From the NCBI GenBank assembly GCA_022225965.2, contig JAKJXP020000067.1, positions 1 to 64,000 on the forward strand: a DNA stretch of 64,000 nucleotides, in the 5' to 3' direction. A program made the position numbers and the translations under genes. The notes beneath the pieces were generated by a model, which saw only the letters and a program-made list of their open reading frames with translations, was not told where the DNA came from and did not search any database. How positions within the stretch are numbered: position 1 is the stretch's first letter; each line of letters starts with the position of its first letter. Positions 22,519 through 34,824 of this stretch are shown here, in pieces. Origin of the DNA: Diatrype stigma (lineage: Eukaryota > Ascomycota > Sordariomycetes > Xylariales > Diatrypaceae).

Positions 22519-23867
22519 AGAAATGATTGAATCACGGGATCACTCCCTTTCACACAAGAGCCCGACTTATGGATATTAAACAGGGCTTTCCTCATATTCA
22601 GCCGATCTAATTTACTCGTGGTATCAGCAAGCGTCCAATCAGTCCTCAACGCCCCTCAACAAGGTCGGATATCGAAGTTGATAGGACCATTACGAACAGG
22701 CCAGGACATAGGATGTGTCTGGATCTAGATGCAGAGATATCCTTGAAGAACTTCACACTATTTCGGGATTCACGTATCAAGTCTTTGGGGTTGGGCCTCT
22801 ATAATGTAATAGCTTGCCGCGAGAACATCCCGTCATTACTGAGAAGTGCCATTAACTCTCTTCTGAGAACAAAACGATTTACATAGTATTGGTATAATAG
22901 GCAAATGAGAAATGAAAGTAAAAATAGTATCCCAATCTGTTCGGATTCTGAATATGGTAATCATCGAGTCTATTCCATATAATCACTTCTGGTTTCATAG
23001 ATTGACGCAATCTAACATCTCAAGTTTCACTTAACTGCTTTGACCATGTTGTCCTTGAAGGATGTAACCTCGAACCGTTTCTTACACAGGTATACTATGG
23101 TATAAAGTGAAATTAACAACTACTATCCGTGTTAGTAAACGTTGCCATGTTCTATTAGGTAGTACCAGCCATTGGCATTGAATTACCAGCACTTTATCTA
23201 AACTGAAACTAAATTCGGCGTGGAATAGAGATCAAGGCGTGAGACAGTGTAGGTCGGGATCCGAATCAAGGTCTTTCGCGTTCATGACCGGAGCGCGAGG
23301 GGTGGGGCCCGAAGACTCGTTATTAGACGATCACCGATGGACGGCATAACGGTATTACAGACCGCCGCAACCCGCCACTATGTTGATGAGATTCGGCATG
23401 CACAGGCTCGGGCCGGGTTAAGGATAGTGCCCCTTTTGCACTAAAATGGTTATAAGCACTTGACCGTGCCTCATGATTTACCAAAACAGGCAACAACCCA
23501 ATCTCAGAGTAGCTTATCAAGGAACTTTCGGCATCATAGTGGACGGACACGAAAGCATGATGTGTTGTGATGAGCCCATACCATGTTCAAGAACATAACA
23601 GGACGGTATAGACTATCTGTAATCTCCGTGAATCGTCGCCATCCGAGCCCCTTCACGGTTATGTCCTGTCCGTCTTACTCGCCGAGAACGAATGCATATT
23701 AGTAGAAGTAAGTATACACTATATAATGTCAGGACTGCACTTCGTGTGGCAGGATATAAAATGTAGATTGATAACTGAGATACACCCAGACGTCATATCA
23801 AGTCATTGAAGTTGCTGTTCCCTATCATATCTGCGTTGTTCATAACGATCTGAACCTTACCATCACA
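22519..23867. other. AT-rich intergenic region
   Basis: Downstream of the Kex2-precursor gene and upstream of the decarboxylase. AT-rich, without a supported open frame. It ends with a TATAAAA box at 23755-23761. Confidence 0.5.
23755..23761 (+). promoter_or_regulatory. TATA box of the decarboxylase gene
   Basis: A consensus TATAAAA lies 107 bases upstream of the ATG at 23868, suggesting a short leader and regulated expression. Confidence 0.55.
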
Positions 23868-24872
23868 ATGGAGCTCCCACCACGTACTATAACCCTCGAA
23901 GAGCATGTGGCGCTGCCATCGTTAGCGGGATGGACTGAACTTGATGCCTACGTCGCAGTGACACGCGCGTTCCCCAAAACTGCCGTGACGTTGACAGACT
24001 GCTCAGAGGGCCGTATTGCAGCGATGAACTCGGCCCAGGTCTCCCTCCAGGTCCTGTCGCACATCCCGAACATAGGCATCTCCGACGTAGCGGGCTGCCG
24101 CGGAGCGAACAACGAGATGGCCGAGGCGGTCAAGAAGAACCCCCACCGCTTCGCAGGGTTTGCCGTGCTGCCCATGACCTACCCCGAGGAGGCGGCGAAG
24201 GAGCTGGAGCGGGCCGTTACCGAACTGGGCTTTTGCGGCGCCCTGATCGACAACAGCCTCGACGACATGACGCACTACGACGGCGAGCGCTTCTGGCCTT
24301 TCTGGGCCACGGCAGAGAGGCTCGGCGTGCCCATCTACCTGCACCCGAAGTACCCGCCGCAGGACGTCATCCAGTCGCGGTTCGCGGGCAACTACGGCCC
24401 GGGGGCCACGTCCGGGTTCGCGTCGGCGCTGTGGGGGTGGCACGAGAACGTCGGGCTCCACTTCCTCAAGCTGTGCGCCGCCGGCGTGTTCGACCGGTTC
24501 CCCAAGCTGAAGATCATCCTCGGCCACATGGGCGAGATGGTCCCCTTCATGCTGGACAGGATCGAGAGGATGCCGTTCCTGAAGTCCGAGAAGAACTTGC
24601 GGAAGACGCCGAGGCAGGCGTGGGCCGACAACATCTGGATTACGACGAGCGGCATGTTCAGTCTCGAGCCGCTTGCGACAGTGCTGAAGACGACCAAGGT
24701 GGAGCGAATCCTCTACAGCATCGACTATCCGTTCGAGGATATCAGCCTAGGACCGAAGTTCATTGAAGAATTGGCGCGAAGTGGCGTGGTGACCAAGGAG
24801 GAGTTGGATATGATCGCTTATAAGAATGCCGAGGCTTTGCTTGGACTTGAGGGCGTACTCGCTTCTTCTTGA
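23868..24872 (+). CDS. Amidohydrolase-type aromatic acid decarboxylase (2,3-DHBD / gamma-resorcylate type)
   Basis: Single exon, 334 residues, the normal length for this group of ACMSD-related, metal-dependent non-oxidative decarboxylases. Metal and catalytic residues are in place: LEEH gives Glu11 and His13, YLHPKYPP gives His159, LGHMGE gives His220, and SIDYPFED gives Asp286. The family members remove CO2 from hydroxybenzoates such as 2,3-dihydroxybenzoate, gamma-resorcylate or salicylate; the specific substrate cannot be decided here. There is no signal peptide, so it should be cytosolic. A TATA box sits close upstream. Cyanase lies convergently 262 bases downstream, but I see no biochemical link between them. 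Confidence 0.88.
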   Translation: MELPPRTITLEEHVALPSLAGWTELDAYVAVTRAFPKTAVTLTDCSEGRIAAMNSAQVSLQVLSHIPNIGISDVAGCRGANNEMAEAVKKNPHRFAGFAVLPMTYPEEAAKELERAVTELGFCGALIDNSLDDMTHYDGERFWPFWATAERLGVPIYLHPKYPPQDVIQSRFAGNYGPGATSGFASALWGWHENVGLHFLKLCAAGVFDRFPKLKIILGHMGEMVPFMLDRIERMPFLKSEKNLRKTPRQAWADNIWITTSGMFSLEPLATVLKTTKVERILYSIDYPFEDISLGPKFIEELARSGVVTKEELDMIAYKNAEALLGLEGVLASS

Positions 24873-25134
24873 ACCATGAAATGACACGGCACAGTGCTGA
24901 TGCGTTAGTCCAAGGTCGAGTATTGGTATCTCGAATCTTATTGCTAAAGTTGTTCAATATATCTTATCTTCATATGCCAATGTCCCCAGTTACATGTATT
25001 CATCACCTCATCGTATAAAATTCTCCTTGCCTGTACGTAAAAACAATATTGTACACCTTGTAATTACTCAACCTTGCGGTTGAAAAGAGCTGCTGCCATT
25101 ATGAATGCGGAGCATTCGTGACATCCATTCCAAT

Positions 25135-25793
25135 TTAGAATCGCGTGAATGGCAACCTATAGCCGTTAGCTTTGATTAATTTGATGTAACCAGACGTTGA
25201 CTTACCATTTGCCCCTTAAAGTGATATTCACCCAACTATATTGAGTCAATCCTGTATTCTCAGCATTCATTCGAGATGGAGAAGAACTCACGTAACGCCG
25301 TCTGAGTCGACCTCCTTATCGACCTTCGAAGAGAACGCAATGGCGCTCATGATGCCGTCACCAAACTTCTCATTGATCACGCCCTTGAAAGCGTAGCCGT
25401 AGTTCTGGACAATCTCGTATAGGCGGTAGATCAGAGGCTCTACCGGAGGCATTGGTCCAGCACGTCCCCGGTCAGGGAAGCCCCCCATAGCAGCTTCTAG
25501 GTTCTCCTTGGGGACTCCTAGGAGCTTTGAAAGCCTCTCGGTATCCTCATCAGATGCCTGCGCTTGGCCATAGAACAAGGCGGCGACGGCGACCTCGCTG
25601 CGTCCTAGTTCCTTGGCAATCTGCTCGAAGGTGAGCTTCTTTGACGCTTTAGCATCGAAGAGAGTCTTGGAGTAAGCTGGGAGCCTATCAGCCAGACTTG
25701 ACTGAGAGAACGTCAGTAATGTTTCATGGCAATACACTCAAACGTGAGAGATTCCGAGAGACTGACGTCAAGAGTTGCGATCTTGGAAGACAT
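25135..25793 (-). CDS. cyn1: Cyanate hydratase (cyanase)
   Basis: Four minus-strand exons, 25793-25767, 25701-25292, 25235-25206 and 25156-25135, about 162 residues, the standard length. The enzyme converts cyanate plus bicarbonate to ammonia and CO2 via carbamate. The first exon codes only nine residues (MSSKIATLD); exon 2 carries the N-terminal helical domain ([24 protein letters not shown]) and the active-site region [11 protein letters not shown]...[10 protein letters not shown] with the family's catalytic Arg, Glu and Ser. Two tiny 3' exons restore the conserved end [15 protein letters not shown]. The first donor is GTCAGT, slightly off consensus. The frame without splicing would end in a wrong tail, so the small exons are well supported by the restored C terminus. 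The symbol follows common fungal usage. Confidence 0.92.
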
Positions 25794-27007
25794 GTTTGCA
25801 GATGACTCAAAGAGCAGGATGGAGGCTTTTACTGCGGGCTTTGTGGACTCTGTTCTTGTGCGAAGGATGCGGAAGACGTCGCATTCGGAAAGCTTAAGAG
25901 GGAAGAGTCTGATATATACCTACGTAATGTTCACTCAGCGGCCGAGCGGAACCCATTACGGAATCCATTACGGAATGCCCCCGCATCGGAGGCTCCACAC
26001 GGAGATAAGCCGGCATCTCGGGAACATCAGATTTGTTCCACAGAGGCTCGCCGAGTGGGTGAGTCAGTTATTATTGCAGCAGCGAAAGCCGCGGAGGTGC
26101 CCTTCCGGCGTTTCGGCCGGAATTCCATGGAGTTGCTTCTTTAAGCCGGAAAACCCGGATCCGGATATTTGGGCATTGACGCCGGCATTGCAATCCTTCT
26201 AAAGACCAGCAACGAGTGGCATAATTCATCAAACTGGGGTTGATTTTCAGAACAGGTTCCTAGGCTTCCGGTCCTCATGTGGTTGAGACGAACAACTGCT
26301 GCGAGTTTTATTTTTAGAATTGTATAATATTCCTATACTTCCCCGCGCTCTGCAAGTTATCGGGAAAGAGGCAGAGTAACTGAAAGCGTACATAGTATGT
26401 GAGCACTTCACCCATTTGAGGGGCTTGGCCCATGATCATTACCCAGGGCCTAGAAGTCATCTGGTAGAATGGGCTTGATGGAAAGTTATAAGCCTGAATG
26501 CCTGGTGCTTACTGATATTAATTCACTGATATTCCTAGGTACCTAAAAACTACCTAGAGCAGCAGCATGAACAACAGAAGACGAGCTACATGTACAGGTA
26601 TACATACATACATACGGAGCAAGGCAGCTGTAAGGGGAAACGGGGCCATAGCTCCCTACATAGGTATGGGCCCCATAGGTAATTATATAGCATAGGGAAC
26701 GCTAAACTATAAAGAGCTAATTACAAGCGATAAGACCAAGGGAATTAGGTCATTATGGAGTCCAGCCCACTACAGTAGATAAGATAAACGTCTCGTACCA
26801 CTGGCGCATTCCATCATGCAAGTTGCTGAGTAGATCGTCATCGACTAACTTAAGGTTAATTCGAATAGTTGGAGGTTGGAGTGAACCTTACCAAAGCTCA
26901 TGAGCTCATTGTCCATTTGTTACCTTCTGAACAGAACTGGACATTTTGACGATTCCTGGCACAATTTCGGAGGATGCCAAGACGATAGAAGGCACAAGTC
27001 CTGCGAG
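25794..27007. promoter_or_regulatory. Divergent intergenic region, cyanase and NAD kinase
   Basis: About 1.2 kb between divergent start codons, including TACATA repeats near 26600. No open frame I can support, and no clear TATA box. Confidence 0.5.
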
Positions 27008-28916
27008 ATGACAAAAGGAACGGGCGACCAGCCCCAGACTGCGACGGACAGCAAAGACAGCAAGAGCGAGGCTAGCAAGGATAGCAAGGATGTCAAAGAC
27101 GGCAAGGACGGGAAAGATAGCAAGCACGTCCACTACGACGAGAACGTGCACTATGACGATCCAGCCTCAAGTACTAGCGACGATGATATGAAGGAATTCG
27201 AAGTCACATTTGACCCCGGCAATCCATTCCGTCGGAAAAGCTCCCTCGTCTCAAACGAGTCCGCCCATTCCGCCCTTGCGCAACACTCGAAGAAGACAAC
27301 ACAATGCCTAGTCCACCAGCTACTGGAGAACCCTGGTATTCGGTCTCACACGATCAGGGCTTCAGATGGCCGTTCAAGCAAAGACCACTTGCGGAAAGAG
27401 GACGCCTCTGGAGAGATCGGCCTGAATCGATATGTCGAACCGAAGGGCGCCGAAAAGACCTCGAGAACCCCTGACTTGGACAGCGACAATAGTACCGATG
27501 CTGGTCAGATTGACGAGAAGATGTGGAAGAAAACCGTCTCGAGAAAAAGGTCGGATTCTGACATAGCAGCACAGGGACTGGAGACAATGCACAGTCGGCT
27601 GTTGACAAAGAAACAATTAGGCGAAATGGCCTGGGGGGTCCGGGAACTCAGTCGGCGGCTGGGGAGTATGCGGCTCAAGTTCAAGGCTCGGAACGTATTC
27701 ATCCTGACCAAATTATACGACTACGAACTAATTCCAAAGGCGAGGGAGGTCACGAGTTGGCTATTGAGCAAGGATAGGGATGTCAGGCACACTGTCTACT
27801 TGGAACGGAGCCTCAGGGACAACAAGGCATTCGATGCTCAGGGCTTATTAGAAGAGATCCGCAAGGAGTACATTGAGGCTGGAGAGTTAGCCAAGGACGC
27901 CCCAATTGATGTCGTAGCGAAGCGATTGCGGGTCTGGCAAGAGACGATGTGCCGTACTAGGCCGCACACGTTTGACTTCGTTATTACTCTTGGAGGCGAT
28001 GGAACTGTTCTCTATGCCAGTTGGCTCTTCCAGCGCATTGTGCCGCCCGTCCTCAGCTTCTCTCTGGGCAGCCTTGGCTTTCTCACTAAATTCGACTTCA
28101 ACGAATACGGTGAGACCCTTACCAGAGCCTTCAACGACGGCGTCACCGTGAGCCTGCGCTTGCGGTTCGAGGGGACTGTGATGAGGACACAGAAGAGCAA
28201 GAATCACCAGCTGCGGGACACCGAGGGCATCGACGAGGAGGAGGCCCACAGAAGGCGGGACCTCATTGACGAGCTCATTGGGGAGGAGAAGGATGACGAG
28301 CGCACCCACCGGCCGGATGGTACATACGAGATCCTCAACGAGATTGTAGTAGATCGCGGGCCAAATCCTAGTAAGTCCCCTCGATGGCAGTGTCCGCCTA
28401 AACCATGATTATCGCGACAGAATAAGTCCTACTTACTCGTTATGTTTTCAACTAGCAATGTCTTACTCGGAGATATTCGGAGACGACGAGCACTTCACCT
28501 CAATTCTCGCGGATGGCGTCTGCGTCTCGACTCCGACGGGATCTACCGCCTACAACCTCGCAGCCGGGGGATCCCTCTGCCACCCGGAGAACCCTGTGAT
28601 GCTCGTCACGGCGATATGCGCGCACACACTCTCGTTCCGCCCCATCATCTTGCCCGACACCATCGTGCTGCGCGTTGGTGTGCCGTATAATGCCCGGACC
28701 AACAGCTGGGCCAGCTTCGACGGCCGCGAGCGTATCGAGCTGTTTCCTGGAGACTACGTGACCATCAGCGCCAGCCGCTTCCCGTTCGCAAGCGTCCAGC
28801 CGCACGGCCGCCGCAGCGAGGACTGGGTTAACAGCATCAGTGGCAAGTTGGGCTGGAACACGAGGCAGAAGCAGAAGAACGACGGGTACAAGGCATGGAA
28901 TCATTCGGATCAGTGA
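27008..28916 (+). CDS. NAD(H) kinase, Utr1/cytosolic type
   Basis: Two exons, 27008-28370 and 28456-28916, about 607 residues. It phosphorylates NAD+ (often also NADH) to make NADP(H). The first 180 residues are low-complexity and charged (repeated DSKDSK and DVKDGKDGK units), as in other fungal Utr1-like proteins. The kinase core follows: FVITLGGDGTVLYAS has the GGDGT motif at 329-333, then SLGSLGFLTKFDF, the EIVVDRGPNP motif broken by the intron, and ILADGVCVSTPTGSTAYNLAAGGS with the NE/D-type catalytic region, ending in CAHTLSFRPIILPD. An upstream ATG at 26900 adds 36 unlikely residues and has C at -3, while the 27008 ATG has G at -3, so I prefer 27008. No targeting signal is seen; cytosolic or nuclear location is inferred. 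A second paralogue lies at 61042. Confidence 0.92.
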
Positions 28917-30103
28917 GCGAGAGAGCTATATATACCAACATAGACCTGATAATCACGGTTATTACGTGAGCTAGTACAAGCATAGTGATGCAATTAATCT
29001 GACAAGATCATTTCTGCTAGCCAACAAGGGCCAGCTTGTTACACCACGTGGAGTAAGCATCTCAAATCCCAATCGTATCGACGAACAAAATATTGTTAAA
29101 TATAATATAATGTGCTAAAGCAATCATGGCATTACGTCTCTCGCTTTGCAGGCTCTTTTGGTAAACCAACCTCTGGCTGCCGCAGCCTAGAAGGAGGGGG
29201 AAGAACCTGCTGAAATGAAAATCCTACCAATTACAACTATGGCATAAAATTCTGGCAAATTCGATCCTCGGCGGCGAGAGATCAGGCTCTCGTCGTTTGG
29301 TAACGGTCAAATGCCAGATGGTCCCAAGGAGCCAACGACCTTGGCTTTCCTGGACGGATACCACCTTGGCACCACACCCAATCTTCTCAGGGCGCCTATG
29401 AGCTTACGGAACTGCCCGGGAGAAAATAACGACGAATAACAAGCTATCTAACTACCGGTATCCAATTGGAAAGCCAGCTAGCCGGTCGTATATGCGTGCT
29501 CCCTGGGTACCTAACTACTGACAGGCCTCATGGACCGGAGGCGGGGGCGGGTCCTTGGGCGGGTCGTAATGAACCCCGGATCGTCACCCCCCATTTCCGC
29601 GAATCGGAGCCCGCGATTCGGCCGCCTCTATCCGAAAGGGGAAACACAGCTCCTTCGAGCCCCAGTTCCCCGGACACTCTACCAGGTTTTTACCCCAAGT
29701 TTTCTCGACCCCACGTACGCAGCTACGACTAGGTAGATGTGTCATGCCATACGCGCTCCAATGGAGTCGTTAGCGGCTCCTCTGCATGGATATGCTTTGC
29801 CCCTGGAGGCTTCGAAGCCGCTGCTTTGCTTTTTCGCGAGCCAATGTGAAGAATGGGGCCGGCATAGTGGGACACGGCCAACACACGAAGATTACGAGTT
29901 CAGGTCTTGGGAGGTAGATAGATGGTGTCATATAAAGAAGGCGAATGAAGTAACTCCTCTACGATGATCCTTTCATTACTAGCAAGGTCTTCCTCTCCCG
30001 TCCAACTGTATCTTCGGTTCTGAAGTCCTTTACGAAGACAGCTTCCTACTCCACCGACCAGCAGATATACGTGAATTATCCCTAGCAGCAGCAAGCAGCA
30101 ACC
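28917..30103. other. Intergenic region with GH43 promoter
   Basis: Contains a TATAAAG box at 29931-29937 for the GH43 gene. Short GC-rich frames at 29466-29967 lack recognisable features. Confidence 0.5.
29931..29937 (+). promoter_or_regulatory. TATA box of the GH43 gene
   Basis: TATAAAG 173 bases upstream of the ATG at 30104, a suitable distance for the core promoter of a regulated secreted enzyme. Confidence 0.45.
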
Positions 30104-31338
30104 ATGCTCTTCCTCTCCGGAAGGTTCGCCACCGCGGCCTTGCTAGGCGCCGCTCACAGCCTCTTCTTCTCTGGTCTGGCCTCGGCGTTCACGAACCCGA
30201 TCCGGCGGCCGGGGGGCAGCGACCCGTTCGTCACGTACTCGGACGGGTACTACTACCTGATGACGACGACGTGGACGGACGTGGAGATCGCGCGGTCCGC
30301 GACGGTCGACGGGCTGAAGACGGCCGAGAAGAAGGTCGTCTACAGCACGGACGAGGCCAGCCGCTGCTGCAACGTCTGGGCGCCCGAGGTCCACTACCTC
30401 GACGGCGCGTGGTACGTCTACTACTCGGCGGGCAACGCCGATAACCTCGACGGCCAGAACTTGCATGCTCTGAAGGGTATGTGTCTTTCCAACGTTCTTT
30501 CTTCCCAGACCTATTTGGCGTTTTGGTTCGTGCTCCGAGGTCAATAATTACACGTGAACTTGGATTGGTCGGTTGTTTGTGTTGGTTGGACCGGGGTATG
30601 GGAAAGGGGGATAATGGGCCAAAATGAACACACGTGCAATGTGCAAACTACACCGTCTCCAGTCGACCCACACACATCAAGTACTAATCCATTCCTCCGT
30701 GTACAATAGGTGGCGCGACGCCATGGGACGACTTCACGTATGCCGGGCAGCTGACCAGCGAGTGGTCCATCGACGGGACGGTTGTGCGCTTCAACGACTG
30801 GGGAAACTACGTGGCATACTCGTGCTTCCACGGAGTCACGTACCAGTCGCTGTGCATGCAGAAGCTGGGGGACGACAACGCGTCCCTCTCGGGCGACATA
30901 GGGGTGATCTCGCAGCCGACGGAGTCGTGGGAGCGGAGCGGGACGCCCGTCAACGAGGGGCCGGCGGCGCTGTACTACGGCGACGGCAAGACGTACGTCG
31001 TGTACTCGGCCAACTACTGCTGGACGCCCGACTACTGCCTCGCGACGCTGGAGTGGGACGGGGCGACGGACCCGCTCTCCCCGGCCGCCTGGACCAAGTC
31101 CGACGGCTGCGTCTTCTCCAGCGCCAACGGCAACTACGGCACCGGCCACAACAGCTTCTTCCGCAGCCCCGACGGGTCCCAGACCTGGAACGCGTACCAC
31201 GCCACCTCGAACAGCGCGGGCGCCTGCGACGACAGCCGGTATACGCTGGTGCAGGTCGTGGACACCAACTCGGACGGGTCGCCCAATTTCGGGACCCCGG
31301 TTGCGTTCGATTACGATGCTGCGGAGCCGAGCTCGTGA
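30104..31338 (+). CDS. Secreted glycoside hydrolase family 43 (arabinanase/arabinofuranosidase-like)
   Basis: Two exons, 30104-30476 and 30710-31338 (GTATGT donor, 233-base intron), about 333 residues, mature enzyme close to a single GH43 five-bladed propeller. A signal peptide covers residues 1-28 (cleavage near ASA-FTNP). GSDPF places the catalytic base at Asp40; WAPEVHYLDG and YVYYSAGN follow; NEGPAALYYGDG gives the likely general acid Glu207; GTGHNSFFRSPDG is another conserved GH43 block. Family members remove arabinose or xylose from arabinan or arabinoxylan outside the cell. The overall pattern resembles the exo-arabinanase-type subfamily, but subfamily assignment needs a tree. Cysteine pairs (RCCN, NYCWTPDYC) suggest disulfides. 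Confidence 0.88.
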
Positions 31339-32365
31339 TCTAGCTAGGCGGAAAAAGGATGCAAAATGAGTCAAGTGCTTGGTGGGGGGTTACGTTGGTT
31401 GCACAATGATAGCTCTGTATATTTCATTTTTAGATACATCTCCTACAAGATAGTATATAAATGAGCATACCTACCTAGACTCAGTATTAGGGGCAGTATG
31501 ATTAGGAGCTAAAATACCTAAGCGTTGAACTGAAAGTTGAGTAGGCAAGCATACCTACCTTTCAGGCAGTGTTTAAGTCGGTGCTGACAGATCGAGGTCG
31601 CCTCTGGAAAATATGAAACAGGAGGTTATTGAGACTTCGAGTTATTCAACTCGGGTCTACGAGCATGCTTATTGTCAAGCTGAACGTAGTGTACCTACCT
31701 AGTCAGGAGATAGTTGACAGGCAACAATGTAGTGGTATCTATATGGTCAACGACAGAAGATACGGTATTGATCGATCTCAACCTGCCATGATGGTAGCAC
31801 ATACTTATAACTGAACTGGGGAAAGAAACTCTTGAACGTAACGATTGGAACTGCACGAGTTGTCTTGATATGTAAGTACAGATCAAGCTGGGCTTCCAAG
31901 TAGTGGCCATACTCTCCCCTACGGTCACAGTAATATTAGCAACCGAACACTACCCCAGTCAGCCTGGGGCAAAGAGATGGACCGAAGTATCACACGAAGT
32001 AAACGCAATGCAGGGATAGGACTTGAAGAGTTTGAACTCCGAGTATATGAAGCATTAATGCGCTAGTGATATCATAAAAACGCCTGACGCCAGTCCTCAT
32101 GCAGACCCGTTGAGCCGTCGAACAGTTGAACTCGGCTGTTTGCTGCTGCCTTCTGATCTCACCTAAGAGTCCAGAGTGGCCTGGAGGAAGGGAATGCAAT
32201 AATGCTCATCTCGCGCCGAGATAGAACGCCACAAATGCTGACTAGTGAAGCCTTGATGACTTCAAACCTTCGGCGAGCTGTCCGTAGATGGATAGACGAC
32301 ACCAACTGTCGTCCTTCGGGCAGATGGAACCTGGGCATAACCGTCCGATGGCCCATGCCTATTAC
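31339..32365. other. Convergent intergenic region
   Basis: Between the 3' ends of the GH43 and Ubc1-type genes. AT-rich with several TACCTA tetramers. No gene seen. Confidence 0.55.
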
Positions 32366-33321
32366 TCACGGCTCTCCCAGAAGCCGAGCAGTGATATCGC
32401 CCATGTAGGCCTCCTCAAGGCTGTAATCCATGCCATCGTTCTTATCGATGCCAACATAAATAAAAGCCTCCACAACTCGGTCGATGTCAAAGCCCATGTT
32501 GACAAATCGATCAATAAGGTCCTTGTTATAGCCCTGGTATCTATAGTTTTCTCAGTCAGCCATGCCATGTCTTGCCACCATGCTTATGTTATCTCAAGTT
32601 GACCACCAACAAAGGGACCTAGTATATGTACTTGGCCGTATGACATACCTGCTCTCATCAATTGCCTGAGACGCTTGCTGGGTGCCAGATCTAGGCTGCA
32701 CTGATTGGAAGGTGGGATTGCGAGGCGCCGAGGCATACTGGACTGCCCACTCGTGTGCCTTTTTATTGAAGGCCGGGGGATCCGTCATCATCATCTTGGC
32801 AACTTCTGCGTCCTGGGGATCCTTTGGCTCGGGACTTTCGAAGAGGGATTGGAGTGAGAGGAGGGTAGACTTGATGGTCAGAACGGGAGACCAAGCCGTG
32901 CTCAGAGTGTCCAAGCAGATAGCGCCCTGCAGGTGAAATAAAATATGGATGTTAGTCTGCTGCGTACAGAACACGATCTTCGTCTCAGGCTACACTCGGA
33001 ATCATACGGGGGAGGGAGGTGTGAGGACCAGCAGATATAAAGAGGCTGATGACGTACGGTTTGACTGCTGATGTTCGGATGCCAGACCTTGGTGTCGAAC
33101 TTCATGATGGGAGGTCGAAAGGGATATTCGGTGGGGATCTTAACATCGACAATGAATTTTCCTCCCTCGTAGGGCGTACCAGGCGGGCCGGTAATGCTGG
33201 CCTTGAGGTGCGTCAGGTCCGAATTAGCATCGGAGGGCTGGGCGGTGATGTGAGAGACAGAGGCATCGGCCTGGATATCGGCCAGCTCCTTGGCAACGCG
33301 ACGAAGTCGGTTGCTAGCCAT
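32366..33321 (-). CDS. ubc1: Ubiquitin-conjugating enzyme E2 with UBA domain (Ubc1/UBE2K type)
   Basis: Three minus-strand exons, 33321-33058, 32926-32649 and 32540-32366, about 238 residues. The UBC fold opens [19 protein letters not shown], very close to UBE2K, and contains [26 protein letters not shown] and, right after intron 1, [14 protein letters not shown] with catalytic Cys92. After a linker the last exon codes a UBA domain ([23 protein letters not shown], from about residue 184) ending [11 protein letters not shown]. The UBA binds ubiquitin and supports Lys48-linked chain building. In yeast Ubc1 acts in ER-associated and general proteasomal degradation. An ATG four codons upstream (33333) exists, but the MASNRL start matches the family. 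Divergent from elp3. Confidence 0.93.
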
Positions 33322-34824
33322 GGTTTCCGTCAACGGTTGTCTTGTCTGTCAGTCGGAAGTGACCAAAGTGTCACGTATGCGTGTCTAGATGTAATGCTGT
33401 TCTGAGATCACAGGTGGTAGGAGTGTCTTTGTCGTCGGTCAGGATCGAGGCGAGGCAAGGCGAGGCAAGACAAGACAAGACGATGCGAAGCAAGGCAAGG
33501 CAAGACGACTGTTCGGCCCAGTTCGGTCGGTTGGGTTGGGTTGGGGCTGATGTGGGACCGTGGCGGTTGGAAATGCTTGTAAGAAGGAAGGCAACGATGT
33601 GATGACAGCAACGGCAAGGACGACGGCGCTAATGGCGGGGTCTACTAAGTACATACAGGACGATGCACTACCAGGGACCAGTCATCAGGGATCAATCATC
33701 AGGGCACCAGGGGATCTAATTCGTGGCCATGCAAACTAATATAAGCTCAGGGAACCTTGGAAAGTTACAAGGAAATCAAGTGGTACCTGATAAAGGATTG
33801 GAAGGGAAGGGGGGAGAGAACAAGGCAAGTAGGAATCAGACTTGTTTTGGGTTCACCACTGAACAGCGCACAAATCATACCAAGGCAGTGAACCACCAAT
33901 AACCACCTACATGTATGTATATACATACATATACCTAGTAGCCAGCAGGACAGAGGGTTGAAGCTTTCTAAGCCCAGCACCAGGTGGCTTTGTTGCTGAA
34001 ACATGCCCCGCGTCTGCAGCGTGATCACTACGCATACCTACTAGGCAGGCAGTACAATACTTAGTACCTAGGCAGTGCTAGTAGTGGTGTTGGCAGCGAC
34101 ATACAGGTATGTCAGTACGTATGACAAAAACGGTGACAACAATAATCTCATAAGAGTTTGACAGTATGTAGAGAATGGAGGTGGCATCTTACAGCACCTG
34201 AGCTTTCATAACGCGGGGTTATTCACCTGACGTAATTGAGCCTTCACCATATGGTATAAGGTCATAACCCCACATGTTAACCCATCCTATGTGTATAGCC
34301 AAGGAGTCTTTGATTGAACACTGGTTTAGCAGATATCTTGGTGCAAGAAAGGAATTTACATGGGATTGTTTCTAGTGTTGTGAAATACCTTATGGATTAT
34401 ACCATGTATACCGTCATCGTATAGTCTTTCCTAAGAGTGAATAAGATTTAGGAATTGTAGCCTCTTGTATCTTCTAGCTATAGTCAAAAGGCAGACAGTG
34501 TGAAACTTATACAACACCTTCGCTTCAAGAAACTACCCGATGGATGGTGGGGTTACAGTAACTACATACTACATATGTACATACCTTACTCAGTACTTCG
34601 TACCCAGAAGTTCCTTGAAGCTGACTATCAAGAATTGCCCCTCCATCATTGGACTAAAATTTCAGACCTGCACAAGTTCTCAACCAACACCAACGCCAGA
34701 CGAAGACGGAGACAGAGACAAACAGGCCCCCTGATGCTAATGTGAATCCTTAACTTTGCCAGTAGTGAGACTGAAAAGTACACATTTCTGGACATCTACC
34801 AGAAACACCGATGAGCCACCCGAG
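33322..34824. promoter_or_regulatory. Divergent intergenic region, ubc1 and elp3
   Basis: 1.5 kb, with repeated GGCAAGGCAAGAC-like and GGTTGGGTTGGG stretches near 33450-33545 and TACATA repeats near 33910. No gene seen. Confidence 0.5.

Noticed and set aside
26900..27007. Upstream ATG extension of the Utr1-type NAD kinase
   Set aside because: Start context is poor and the extra 36 residues look like leader sequence, so the ATG at 27008 was preferred.
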